Shown in pieces: positions 36,957 to 45,289 of a stretch of 64,000 bases of DNA. The DNA is taken from positions 682,001-746,000 of the forward strand of contig NZ_CP072983.1 in the NCBI RefSeq assembly GCF_024397795.1, in the 5' to 3' direction. The notes beneath the pieces were generated by a model. The model had not been told where the DNA came from. It searched no databases and saw only the letters and a list, made by a program, of their open reading frames with translations. The first letter of the stretch is position 1. The number at the start of each line of letters is the position of its first letter. Position numbers and translations under genes: made by a program. Origin of the DNA: Lactobacillus intestinalis. GTDB lineage: Bacteria; Bacillota; Bacilli; Lactobacillales; Lactobacillaceae.

Positions 36957-37991
36957 TTGGAGAAGCAGAGCGATCTCTTATTAGATATACAGCACTTGCA
37001 TACTGCATATCGTTTGCAAGGGAAATTTTATGATGCTGCAGATGATGTCAATCTGACTCTAAAGCGCGACGAGATTTTAGCCATTGTAGGTGAATCTGGC
37101 TGTGGTAAGAGTACGATTGCTTCAAGTATTATTGGTTTATATGACCATAAGAATACTAAAGTCACTGGCGATATTTTATATAATGAATTGAATTTAGTGG
37201 GTTTAAATGAATCTTTGTTTAATAAGATTCGTGGAGATAAGATTGGAATGATCTTCCAGGATCCGTTAGCTAGTTTAAATCCATTAATGCGTGTAGGAGA
37301 CCAGGTTGCAGAAACTTTGTATTATCACACGGATATGAATGAAAAACAACGTAAGGCCCGAGTAATTGAATTGTTTAATCAGGTAGGGATGCCTCGTCCT
37401 GAAGAAATGTACGAGATGTATCCACATGAATTATCTGGAGGGTTGCGCCAGCGTGTAGTAATCGCTATGGCAATTGCATGTAAGCCAGAAGTAATTATTG
37501 CAGATGAGCCAACAACTGCATTAGATGTAACTATTCAAGCTCAAATTTTGGATTTGTTGCAACAAATCCAAAAGCAATCCCATTCAGGTATTATTTTGAT
37601 TACTCACGATTTGGGGGTTGTAGCAGAAACAGCTGATGAAGTTGCCGTTATGTATGCTGGTCAAATCGTTGAAAAGGCCGATGTAAAAACAATTTTTAAA
37701 AATCCATTGCATCCTTATACCAGATCATTGCTGAATTCTATGCCTCAAAGTGATGATGATTCTGAAGATTTGCACGTAATTCACGGTACAGTTCCATCTT
37801 TAAAGAATATGCCTCGTGAAGGGGATCGATTTGCTGCTAGAATTCCGTGGATTCCAGCGAGTGCGCATGAGAAAGATCCAAAAATTCACGAAGTAGCTCC
37901 GGGTCACTGGGTAAGATGTACTTGTTGGAAAACGTTCCACTTTGAAGATGACAAAGACAAGAAAACAGTCAATGCAGCAAGTGGGGAGTAG
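36957..37991 (+). CDS. oppD: Oligopeptide ABC transporter ATP-binding protein OppD
   Basis: A 344-residue ATPase of the oligopeptide importer. It has Walker [10 protein letters not shown], signature [10 protein letters not shown], Walker [14 protein letters not shown], and the C-terminal oligopeptide-family region HPYTRSLL followed by the Cys pair RCTCWK. The TTG start is preferred because GGAGG lies 8 bases before it; the ATG five codons upstream overlaps that site. It is the first gene of oppDFBCA. Confidence 0.93.
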   Translation: MEKQSDLLLDIQHLHTAYRLQGKFYDAADDVNLTLKRDEILAIVGESGCGKSTIASSIIGLYDHKNTKVTGDILYNELNLVGLNESLFNKIRGDKIGMIFQDPLASLNPLMRVGDQVAETLYYHTDMNEKQRKARVIELFNQVGMPRPEEMYEMYPHELSGGLRQRVVIAMAIACKPEVIIADEPTTALDVTIQAQILDLLQQIQKQSHSGIILITHDLGVVAETADEVAVMYAGQIVEKADVKTIFKNPLHPYTRSLLNSMPQSDDDSEDLHVIHGTVPSLKNMPREGDRFAARIPWIPASAHEKDPKIHEVAPGHWVRCTCWKTFHFEDDKDKKTVNAASGE

Positions 37992-37994
37992 TTT

Positions 37995-38981
37995 ATGGCT
38001 AAAGAAATAATACAAATTAAAGATTTAAAGGTCTATTATCCAATTCGGTCGGGATTTTGGAATAGGGTAACTGATTATGTTCGAGCAGTTGATGGAATTA
38101 ATTTCTCAATTGGCGAAGGTGAAACCTATGGCTTAATTGGTGAATCTGGATCAGGTAAATCTACTACCGGTAAGGCAATTGTTGGGGTTGAAAAAGTATC
38201 TGGCGGTTAAATTATCTATAAAGATATGGATATCACTAAACCAGCTAACAGAAGACACCTTAACTATAATAAAGATGTTCAGATGATTTTCCAGGATTCA
38301 ATGTCTAGTTTGAATCCTCGAAAGAGAATTGAAGACATTATTGCTGAACCAATTCGGAATTTTGAAAATTTAACTACTGATCAAGAACGTGACCGTGTTC
38401 AAGATTTGCTTGATATTGTAGGGATGCCGAGTGATGCAATTTATAAATATCCACATGAATTTTCTGGTGGGCAACGTCAAAGAATTGGGGTAGCGCGTGC
38501 AGTTGCTACTAATCCAAAATTAATTGTGGCTGATGAACCAACTAGTGCATTAGATTTATCTGTTCAAGCTCAAGTATTAAACTTTATGAAGCATATTCAG
38601 CAAGAATATAATATTGCATATTTGTTTATTTCTCATGATTTGGGTGTAGTTAAGCATATGTCTGAAAACTTAGCTATTATGCACCGGGGACGTTTAGTCG
38701 AACTTGGAAGTAGAGAAGAAATTTATAAGCACCCAATTCATATTTATACTAAACGGCTTCTTTCAGCTATTCCGGAAGTTAATGTTGATCATCGCGCTGA
38801 GCATAAAGCTCACCGTGAAGCAGTTGAAAAAGAGTTTGAAGAAAATCAAAGTAAATGGTATGACAAAGATGGCCGTGTATTTCCATTAAAGCAAATTGCA
38901 CCAAAACACTGGGTAGCTATCCCTGAGAGTGAAGTACAAGAAGCGAAGTTAGAAGAACGAGAAGAAAAGGAGAGTGATTAA
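37995..38981 (+). pseudogene. oppF: oppF, oligopeptide ABC transporter ATP-binding protein, interrupted by an in-frame TAA
   Basis: The second ATPase of the importer. Codon 72 (38208-38210) is TAA, with the same frame open on both sides. The first part (71 residues) holds Walker A GESGSGKST. The second part, from 38211, holds the Q-loop MIFQDSMSSLNP, signature FSGGQRQRIG, Walker B LIVADEPTSALD and HPIHIYTKRLLSAIP. A single-base change from AAA, CAA or GAA would explain the stop. No good ribosome site precedes the ATG at 38226. Without full-length OppF the ABC importer would need another ATPase. A sequencing error or stop-codon readthrough remains possible. Confidence 0.85.
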
Positions 38982-38983
38982 AC

Positions 38984-39943
38984 ATGTGGAAAACGATTTT
39001 ACGGCGTTTGTTGATCATGATCCCTCAATTGATTATTTTGAGTATCTTGGTTTTCTTACTAGCTAAAATGATGCCAGGGGATCCATTTAGTGGATCAATT
39101 AACCCTAATACGGACCCTAAGCAAATTGCCGCTTTAAGACAAGCCGCAGGTTTAAATGACCCTGTATGGGTTCAGTATTGTCGATGGATTGGAAATTTGT
39201 TCCATGGCGATTTGGGGCAAAGTTATATTCAGCACGTACCAGTAACTTCATTGATTGCTGACCGTGCAGTTAATACTTTCTGGCTATCACTTTTGACCAC
39301 CATCTTAACTTATGCAATTGCGATTCCTTTAGGAATTACAGCAGGTCGTCACCAAGATCAATGGCAAGATCAAGCAGTTCAAATTTTTAACTACATTACT
39401 TTTGCTACTCCTGGATTTGTATTCTACATTTTAGGTTTGTGGTTGTTTGGTTTTACTTTAGGTTGGTTCCCAATTTCAGGTTCCGTTTCAGCTAGTGCGA
39501 CTGGCTTTTGGGGAGTACTGTGGAGTAGGTTAGATCATATGATTTTACCAGCTATCTTGTATGCTTTGATTACGACGACTGCCACAGTTCAATACTTGAG
39601 AACTGGAATTGTTGATAACAAGGTTGAAGATTACGTAAGAACTGCTCGTAGTAAAGGGGTTCCAGAAAATGTGGTCTTCCATAAACATATTTTAAGAAAC
39701 TCACTTTTACCAATCGCTGCCTTCTTTGGTAATACAATTACTGGGCTTCTTAGTGGTTCAATGATTATTGAAACAGTATTTAGTTACCCAGGAATGGGGA
39801 AACTTTTCCTAGATTCTATTGGTCAACGTGATTACACGACGTTGACTGCACTTATTTTGATTTTTGGTATTTTAACCTTAATTGGTAACTTGTTATCCGA
39901 TATCATTATGAGTATTATCGACCCACGTATTAGAATTCAGTAA
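38984..39943 (+). CDS. oppB: Oligopeptide ABC transporter permease OppB
   Basis: A 319-residue membrane protein with six TM helices. It starts MWKTILRRLLIMIPQLIILS. The EAA loop with DYVRTARSKGVPENVVFHKHILRN near residues 205-235 contacts the ATPases. It lies two bases after the oppF frame and is intact. Confidence 0.95.
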   Translation: MWKTILRRLLIMIPQLIILSILVFLLAKMMPGDPFSGSINPNTDPKQIAALRQAAGLNDPVWVQYCRWIGNLFHGDLGQSYIQHVPVTSLIADRAVNTFWLSLLTTILTYAIAIPLGITAGRHQDQWQDQAVQIFNYITFATPGFVFYILGLWLFGFTLGWFPISGSVSASATGFWGVLWSRLDHMILPAILYALITTTATVQYLRTGIVDNKVEDYVRTARSKGVPENVVFHKHILRNSLLPIAAFFGNTITGLLSGSMIIETVFSYPGMGKLFLDSIGQRDYTTLTALILIFGILTLIGNLLSDIIMSIIDPRIRIQ

Positions 39944-39956
39944 GGAGGTAGAGACA

Positions 39957-40880
39957 ATGGCTGAGAAAGAAAACAAGAAAAATGAAACAGTAAAAAATGA
40001 AAAGCCAAAGGCTTCTCTTCCACCTTCTGGATTCAAGGTAGTAATGCGAGAAGTATTCCATGATAAAGTTGCTTTTACTGCCTTTATCATTATTGTATTA
40101 ATTTTGATCTTTACTTTTGGTGGATCGCTATTTTTAAATAAGTCACAAATTACAGAAATTAATATTGCAGATGCTTACTATGGTTGGGGTGAAGCAGGTC
40201 ACCTCTTAGGAACTGACGATGGTGGACGTGATATTCTGAAATTATTAATCATGGGTGGACGTAACTCTATCTTGATTGGTGTTTCTGTTACTGTTATCAC
40301 TGAAGTCATTGGTTTAGTAGTAGGACTTGTATCTGGTTACTACGGTGGTGGGATTGATTCAATTATCATGAGAATTGTGGACTTCGTTCAGATTTTGCCA
40401 CAATTCCCAATCATTATTGTTTTAACTACGGTTATTCCTAACTATAATGCTGTAACTTTAGTTTGGCTGATGTCAATGTTCTACTGGACGACAACTGCTC
40501 GTTACTACAGATCCTTTGTTTTATCACAACGTGATCGTGATTATGTTTTGGCTTCAAAGACTTCAGGATCAAGTGATTTACAAATCATGTTCCGTGAAGT
40601 TTTACCAAACATTACTTCAATGATTATTATTGATGTTGTTTTAACTGTTGCAGGTAATATTGGGATTGAAACTTCATTATCCTTCTTAGGATATGGGTTA
40701 CCGACTACTACCCCATCCCTTGGTACATTGATTGGATTTGCTAATGACCCTGTAAACGTTGTTAACCGTCCATGGTTATGGCTTCCAGCTACAGTACTTT
40801 TGTTAGTAATTTCATTAAGTATTAACTATGTCGGACGTGCTTTGCAACGCGCTGGGGATGCAAGACAACGTGAAAATTAA
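39957..40880 (+). CDS. oppC: Oligopeptide ABC transporter permease OppC
   Basis: A 307-residue permease with a long basic cytoplasmic N-terminus (about 40 residues), the N-terminal OppC domain, and six TM helices. It has LLGTDDGGRDILKLLIMGGR and the EAA loop RDYVLASKTSGSSDLQIMFREVLPN. Ribosome site AAGGAGG. It partners OppB to make the membrane channel and is followed by a terminator ahead of oppA. Confidence 0.95.
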   Translation: MAEKENKKNETVKNEKPKASLPPSGFKVVMREVFHDKVAFTAFIIIVLILIFTFGGSLFLNKSQITEINIADAYYGWGEAGHLLGTDDGGRDILKLLIMGGRNSILIGVSVTVITEVIGLVVGLVSGYYGGGIDSIIMRIVDFVQILPQFPIIIVLTTVIPNYNAVTLVWLMSMFYWTTTARYYRSFVLSQRDRDYVLASKTSGSSDLQIMFREVLPNITSMIIIDVVLTVAGNIGIETSLSFLGYGLPTTTPSLGTLIGFANDPVNVVNRPWLWLPATVLLLVISLSINYVGRALQRAGDARQREN

Positions 40881-40894
40881 ATATTTTGAGAAAG

Positions 40895-40925
40895 AGCTGT
40901 TATTCTTTGGAATAATGGCTTTTTA
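40895..40925 (+). terminator. Terminator or processing hairpin between oppC and oppA
   Basis: An 11-bp stem AGCTGTTATTC / GAATAATGGCT with loop TTTG (two wobble pairs), then TTTTT. It may raise oppA over the upstream genes by limiting readthrough. Confidence 0.75.
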
Positions 40926-40971
40926 CTTGTATGAAAATAACATAAATATTAAAAATGCTCTCATAAAGCAG

Positions 40972-40999
40972 TTGCATTTTTAATAATTAGTGTTAAGAT
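40972..40999 (+). promoter_or_regulatory. Probable oppA promoter
   Basis: -35 TTGCAT, 16-base spacer, -10 TAAGAT, 70 bases before the oppA ATG. Confidence 0.5.
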
Positions 41000-41070
41000 T
41001 TAATCATTAACTTGATTTCAGAACATAAAAAACATAGTTTGTTCCAAAAAAATATTGGGGGAATAAAAAC

Positions 41071-42837
41071 ATGAAAAAATCTAAATTATTAGGCTCAGTT
41101 GGTGTAGTAACTGCTGCAGCTTTAGCTTTAGTTGCTTGTGGTAAGAGTGGCAACGATAATTCTGGTGCTAATGACGCTAAGAAGTTTCCAGCAGCAACTC
41201 CTAAGAAGGCTGCCAAGCAAGGTGGAACTGTAAACGTTGCCCTTGAATCTGATACACCATTTACTGGTATTTTCTCAGATGAACTTCAAACTGTTTCTAG
41301 TGACTCAGCAGCAGCTGCACCTGGTAACGAATCACTTTTTGATACTGATGATCATTACAAGATTAATAATAAAGGTGCCGCTACTATGAAGCTCGACCGT
41401 GCTAATAAGACCGTTACTATCACGGTTAAAAAAGGTGTTAAGTGGGCTGATGGTAAACAAGTAAATGCTAAAGACTTGGAATATCCATATGAAATTTTAG
41501 CCAACAAGAAGACACAAGCTCAAAGATACAGTAGCCAACTTGAAGAAATTGAAGGTATGAAAGAATACCACGAAGGCAAAGCTAACAAGATTTCGGGTAT
41601 TGAAATGCCAGATGGTGAAAATGGTAGAACTATTGTCATTCACTTCAAAGAAATGAAGCCAGGTATGTACTATAGTGGTAACGGCTACTTCCGGGAAGCT
41701 GCTGCTCCATACCACTACTTGAAGGATATTCCATTTAACAAACTTCAATCATCTGATCAAATCAGAAAACGCCCATTAACTTTTGGTCCATTTAAAGTTT
41801 CTAAGATCGTTCGTGGTCAATCAGTAACCTATGTACCAAATAAATATTACTGGCGTGGTAAACCAAAGCTAAACAAGGTTACAGTTCAAGTTGTTTCACC
41901 GAATTCAGCTTCACAAGCGATTAAGAGCCATAAATTTGATATTGCACAAGTTATAAATTCACAATGGAATCAAGTAAAAGATACTAAGAGTGTTAACTTC
42001 GTAGCTCAAATTCCGTTATCATATAATTACTTGGCCTTTAAGGTTGGTAAATGGGATGCCAAGAAAGGTGTAAACGTAATGGACAAGAGTTCTAAGATGA
42101 ACAATAAGTCCTTACGTCAAGCTATTGCTTATGGTATGAATGTTGCAGCTGTTGATAAGCGTTATACTCAAGGTTTAAGTTTCCCAGTTAAGACTTTAAT
42201 TCCAGCTCAATTTGGTGACTATCACGACAGTAGCGTGAAAGGTTATAGCTACAACTTAAAGAAAGCTAACCAAATTTTGGATAAGGCTAGCTACAAGAAG
42301 AAAGGTAAGTGGCGTGTCCAACCTAACGGTAAGCCTCTTAAGATTAAGCTTCTTGCTATGAGTGGTAACTCAACTCAAGAACCAATTATTCAAAATTACA
42401 TCCAACAATGGCATAAGTTAGGCTTAAATGTCTCCTTAACTGGTGGTCGTTTGACTGAAGCTAACTCATTCTACGACAAGGTTCAAAATGATGATCCATC
42501 AGTAGATATGTTCTTAGCTGGTTGGAACTTGGCTTCTGAACCATCACAAGCAAGCATGTACGGTGAAACTTCTCCAATGAACTACAGCCGTTTCGTAACC
42601 AGCAAGAATAACAAGTTACTTGATGAAATGGATTCACAAAAGTCATTTAACCACAAGTATCGTGTTGACAAGTTCCATGAATGGCAACAATACATGAATG
42701 ATGAAGCTTATGTTGTTCCAACAAGTAATGCGTACACTGTTACTGCAGTGAACAATAAGATTACCGGCTTCTCAACTAAGCCATCACAAAACAACAACGG
42801 TCACCAATTATGGTACCAAGTTGGTTATGCTAAGTAA
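41071..42837 (+). CDS. oppA: Oligopeptide-binding lipoprotein OppA
   Basis: A 588-residue solute-binding protein (family SBP_bac_5). The lipoprotein signal peptide is residues 1-22 with lipobox LVAC, so Cys23 is lipidated. The mature part captures oligopeptides outside the membrane. Codon use is like that of highly expressed genes (many AAG/AAC, TTC). It has its own promoter and a terminator on each side, so it may be made even though oppF is broken. Confidence 0.95.
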   Translation: MKKSKLLGSVGVVTAAALALVACGKSGNDNSGANDAKKFPAATPKKAAKQGGTVNVALESDTPFTGIFSDELQTVSSDSAAAAPGNESLFDTDDHYKINNKGAATMKLDRANKTVTITVKKGVKWADGKQVNAKDLEYPYEILANKKTQAQRYSSQLEEIEGMKEYHEGKANKISGIEMPDGENGRTIVIHFKEMKPGMYYSGNGYFREAAAPYHYLKDIPFNKLQSSDQIRKRPLTFGPFKVSKIVRGQSVTYVPNKYYWRGKPKLNKVTVQVVSPNSASQAIKSHKFDIAQVINSQWNQVKDTKSVNFVAQIPLSYNYLAFKVGKWDAKKGVNVMDKSSKMNNKSLRQAIAYGMNVAAVDKRYTQGLSFPVKTLIPAQFGDYHDSSVKGYSYNLKKANQILDKASYKKKGKWRVQPNGKPLKIKLLAMSGNSTQEPIIQNYIQQWHKLGLNVSLTGGRLTEANSFYDKVQNDDPSVDMFLAGWNLASEPSQASMYGETSPMNYSRFVTSKNNKLLDEMDSQKSFNHKYRVDKFHEWQQYMNDEAYVVPTSNAYTVTAVNNKITGFSTKPSQNNNGHQLWYQVGYAK

Positions 42838-42870
42838 TTCTTATATATAAAACTTTCTTAATAATAAAGA

Positions 42871-42899
42871 TAGATATTCTAAGTGAATATCTATTTTTT
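42871..42899 (+). terminator. Terminator after oppA
   Basis: Stem TAGATATTC / GAATATCTA with loop TAAGT, then TTTTTTG. Confidence 0.88.
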
Positions 42900-42935
42900 G
42901 TTAGGCAAAAATAAATTTCATTGATTTCTCCTTCT

Positions 42936-42999
42936 AGGCTGATTAAGCAAGGATACCCCGGATTTTAATCCGGGGAGGAAGTGCACTTTCAGCCTTTTT
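42936..42999 (+). repeat. Left-end palindromes of the TnpB element
   Basis: Inner stem CCCCGGATT / AATCCGGGG (42956-42975) sits inside an outer pairing AGGCTGA (42936-42942) / TCAGCCT (42989-42995) followed by TTTT. The inner hairpin fits a left-end recognition structure; the outer one could also stop transcription entering the element. Confidence 0.7.
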
Positions 43000-43029
43000 A
43001 TATTTTGTCTTTTTCTCTTCTAATTTCTA

Positions 43030-43038
43030 TGATATAAT
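43030..43038 (+). promoter_or_regulatory. Extended -10 promoter of tnpB
   Basis: TGATATAAT (TGnTATAAT), 33 bases before the tnpB TTG start; no good -35 box. Confidence 0.5.
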
Positions 43039-43070
43039 CATTTTCAAACGCTTGTTTGGAGGTGAATAAT

Positions 43071-44312
43071 TTGGATCAGGCAGTAACGATTAAAGCCAAG
43101 CTCCTTAATATTGATGATCAAACTACACACGCTTTTATAAAAACCATGACTGCATACAGAGATGCCTGCAACTTCGTCTCACAGTATGTTTTTGACCATG
43201 ATTTTGAGTTTCGATTTTCTCAGCTAAATCAAGCCCTTTATCATGATTTGAGAGACTTGTTTGGGCTCAAAAGTCAAATGGCTCAATCGGTTATCAGAAA
43301 TGTTGTTGCCCGCTATAAAACAATCAAAACCCAATTGAAGCAAACACCGTTTCGCTATAATACTGGGGAAAAAGATGCGCAGGGCCATGCTATCTGGTCG
43401 CAGATTCCGCGTGATCTCACTTAGCTTTGGCGTCCAGTTAAGTTTAAGCGTCTTCAGCTTGATCTTCAGCGCAATCGCGACTGGTCTTATTTAAATACAA
43501 GCAGCCAGCTTTCTTTGAATACCTTAATGGGGAGAAAGAAAGTTGATTTTGTCTGCAAAAATTTCGATCAGTATCTTGATGCTAGCCGTTGGAAGTTTGG
43601 CTCAATTAAGCTGCTTCAGTTCAAAAATAATTGGTATATCCACCTTAGTGCGACCACGTCCTTTTCTGAATATGAATTAAAGCAAACCCAGCACATCGTT
43701 GGGATTGATCGCGGCCTGCGCTTTTTGGCTGCCTGCTATGACGAACAGGGCCAGACTCTGCTTTGCAGCGGACAAAAAGTATTGTGCACCAGGCGCAAAT
43801 ATAAGAAACTCCGTGCTCAGCTTCAAGCCAAAGGCACTAAGTCTGCCAAGCGAAGACTTAAAAAGATCGGTCAGCGAGAGAACCGTTTTATGAGCGATGT
43901 TAATCATCGTCTCACCAAGACACTCGTTAACCATTACGGTCCTAATACTATCTTTGCTTTAGAAGATTTAGTCAACGTCCGCTTTGTGACTGAGAAAGCT
44001 GCCAAAAAGCGTCGCTATGAAATGGTTTCTTGGACTTTTTACCAGTTTGAGCAGTTTTTAGCTTACAAGGCTAATTTGAATTCTTCAACTGTTGTTAAAG
44101 TTTCTCCAAGATTTACCAGCCAGCGCTGTCCTAAGTGCGGAAGGATCCGCAAGGAGAACCGGAATCATGAGCTGCATCTCTACATTTGTGATAAGTGTGG
44201 CTACAAATCCAATGACGATCGCTTAGCCGCCATGAATATCCAGTTCTTGGGCGAACAGTACCATAAAGGTGTTAAAATACCTAAATTTACTAAATTAAGA
44301 TCTGCCGAGTAA
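43071..44312 (+). pseudogene. tnpB: tnpB, RNA-guided nuclease-type transposon protein, interrupted by an in-frame TAG
   Basis: The reading frame would encode about 413 residues but codon 118 (43422-43424) is TAG. The N-terminal part is the OrfB helix-turn-helix/REC-like region. The C-terminal part carries the RuvC-like DED residues: Asp213 in GIDRG, Glu298 in FALEDLV, Asp383 in NDDRLAAMNI. The zinc ribbon CPKCG...CDKCG lies between the last two. Start TTG is supported by GGAGGTG 6 bases upstream. Both halves otherwise look undamaged, so the stop may be recent. TnpB proteins are RNA-guided DNA endonucleases; here function is doubtful. Confidence 0.85.
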
Positions 44313-44450
44313 ACTTGGCAGGTAAACGGGTATCGTCAACTACCCGACGATGCAGCCTCGGAGGCGGAAGTCGCAAGACGCTATAACCGCTATCTAGTAA
44401 AAATAGATGAGAGCTGCAAACCCTAGAATTTATTCTAGGGTAGTTGATGC
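44290..44450 (+). ncRNA. Putative omega/reRNA of the TnpB element (3' end region)
   Basis: In TnpB elements the guide RNA scaffold comes from the 3' end of tnpB and runs to the right end. Here the non-coding tail holds hairpin CGGGTA / TACCCG (44327-44346), GCCTC-GGAGGC-type pairing, and the terminal palindrome CCCTAGAAT / ATTCTAGGG (44421-44440). TCAACTACCC (44336-44345) is an exact complement of GGGTAGTTGA (44438-44447), a possible long-range pairing. Assignment rests on position and structure, not a model search. Confidence 0.6.
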
Positions 44451-44492
44451 TAGGATAATTGCAAAAGTACATGTATGTAAAATAACAATTTT

Positions 44493-44532
44493 AAAGGGCA
44501 TACTTCAATTATTTAGGAAGTAGCCCTTTTTG
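44493..44532 (+). terminator. Terminator upstream of rnc
   Basis: Stem AAAGGGC-a-TACTTC / GAAGTA-GCCCTTT with a 10-base loop, then TTTT. It lies after the mobile element and shields rnc from upstream transcription. Confidence 0.85.
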
Positions 44533-44555
44533 CTGGCCTTTTATAGGGGGAAAAC

Positions 44556-44564
44556 TGGTATAAT
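44556..44564 (+). promoter_or_regulatory. Extended -10 promoter of rnc-smc-ftsY
   Basis: TGGTATAAT, 28 bases before the rnc ATG; -35 box weak. Confidence 0.55.
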
Positions 44565-44591
44565 TTTAAGTGATGAAAGGGCAAAGAGATT

Positions 44592-45278
44592 ATGGTAAGT
44601 ACTAAATTTATAAATCAATTAAATCAAAAATATGGAATTAGGTTTCATAATGAAAAATTATTAGAAGAAGCTTTTACGCATTCTTCTTATGCAAATGAGC
44701 ATCCCAACGATGGTATTCGTGATTATGAAAAGTTGGAATTTCTTGGGGATGCTGTCTTAGAACTTGCAGTATCTGATTATTTATACCGCCATTTTCCTAA
44801 ATTAAATGAAGGGGAATTGACCCGTTTAAGATCGAATGTTGTAAGAACTGAAGGCTTTTCGGAATTTGCAATTGAATGTGGTTTTCAAAATGAGATTAAC
44901 CTAGGTCGCGGAGAAGAAAAAGCCGGTGCTCGAAATCGTAAAACTTTACTAGAAGACGTTTTTGAAGCATTTAATGGAGCTCTTTTTTTAGATCAAGGAA
45001 TGGACGGAGTTCAAAAATTTTTAAAGAAAACCGTCTATCCTTTGATCGATAAAGGGGAGTTTACTGATTCACGAGATTATAAGACGGATTTGCAGGAATT
45101 TTTACAACAAAATGGTCCTGTAAAGATTGAGTATCAAGTAATTAGTGAGTCTCAAATGCCATCTCATTTTGTAGTTGAATTAAAAATTAACGATAAAGTT
45201 CAATCAACTGGTGAAGGTCACAATAAAAAAGCGGCAGAACAACAAGCAGCAAAAGCGGCACTACAAAAGCTTGAATAG
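44592..45278 (+). CDS. rnc: Ribonuclease III
   Basis: A 228-residue double-strand-specific endoribonuclease that processes rRNA and regulates mRNAs. The catalytic domain has YEKLEFLGDAVLELAVSDYLY and EDVFEAFNGALFLDQG (metal-binding Glu/Asp). The C-terminal dsRNA-binding domain starts near residue 155 and ends KKAAEQQAAKAAL. smc follows 11 bases later. It begins the conserved rnc-smc-ftsY unit. Confidence 0.97.
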   Translation: MVSTKFINQLNQKYGIRFHNEKLLEEAFTHSSYANEHPNDGIRDYEKLEFLGDAVLELAVSDYLYRHFPKLNEGELTRLRSNVVRTEGFSEFAIECGFQNEINLGRGEEKAGARNRKTLLEDVFEAFNGALFLDQGMDGVQKFLKKTVYPLIDKGEFTDSRDYKTDLQEFLQQNGPVKIEYQVISESQMPSHFVVELKINDKVQSTGEGHNKKAAEQQAAKAALQKLE

Positions 45279-45289
45279 GGGGACGACGT

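Larger units (their letters stand above)
42926..44450 (+). mobile_element. TnpB-only IS200/IS605-type (IS1341-like) element
   Basis: A tnpB gene is flanked by subterminal palindromes at 42956-42975 and 44421-44440, with no tnpA. G+C is clearly higher than in the neighbouring genes. A TTGAT pentamer sits just left of the proposed left end, and elements of this family insert 3' of a short motif such as TTGAT. There are no terminal inverted repeats or target duplications, as expected for the family. The exact ends are not certain to within about 20 bases. Confidence 0.75.

Noticed and set aside
43677-43934. Minus- and plus-strand frames of 64-85 codons within tnpB
   Set aside because: They overlap the conserved RuvC-coding frame, so they are shadows.
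44290-44472. A 60-codon minus-strand frame over the TnpB right end
   Set aside because: The interval is better explained as the structured guide-RNA-like end; the frame has no start context.
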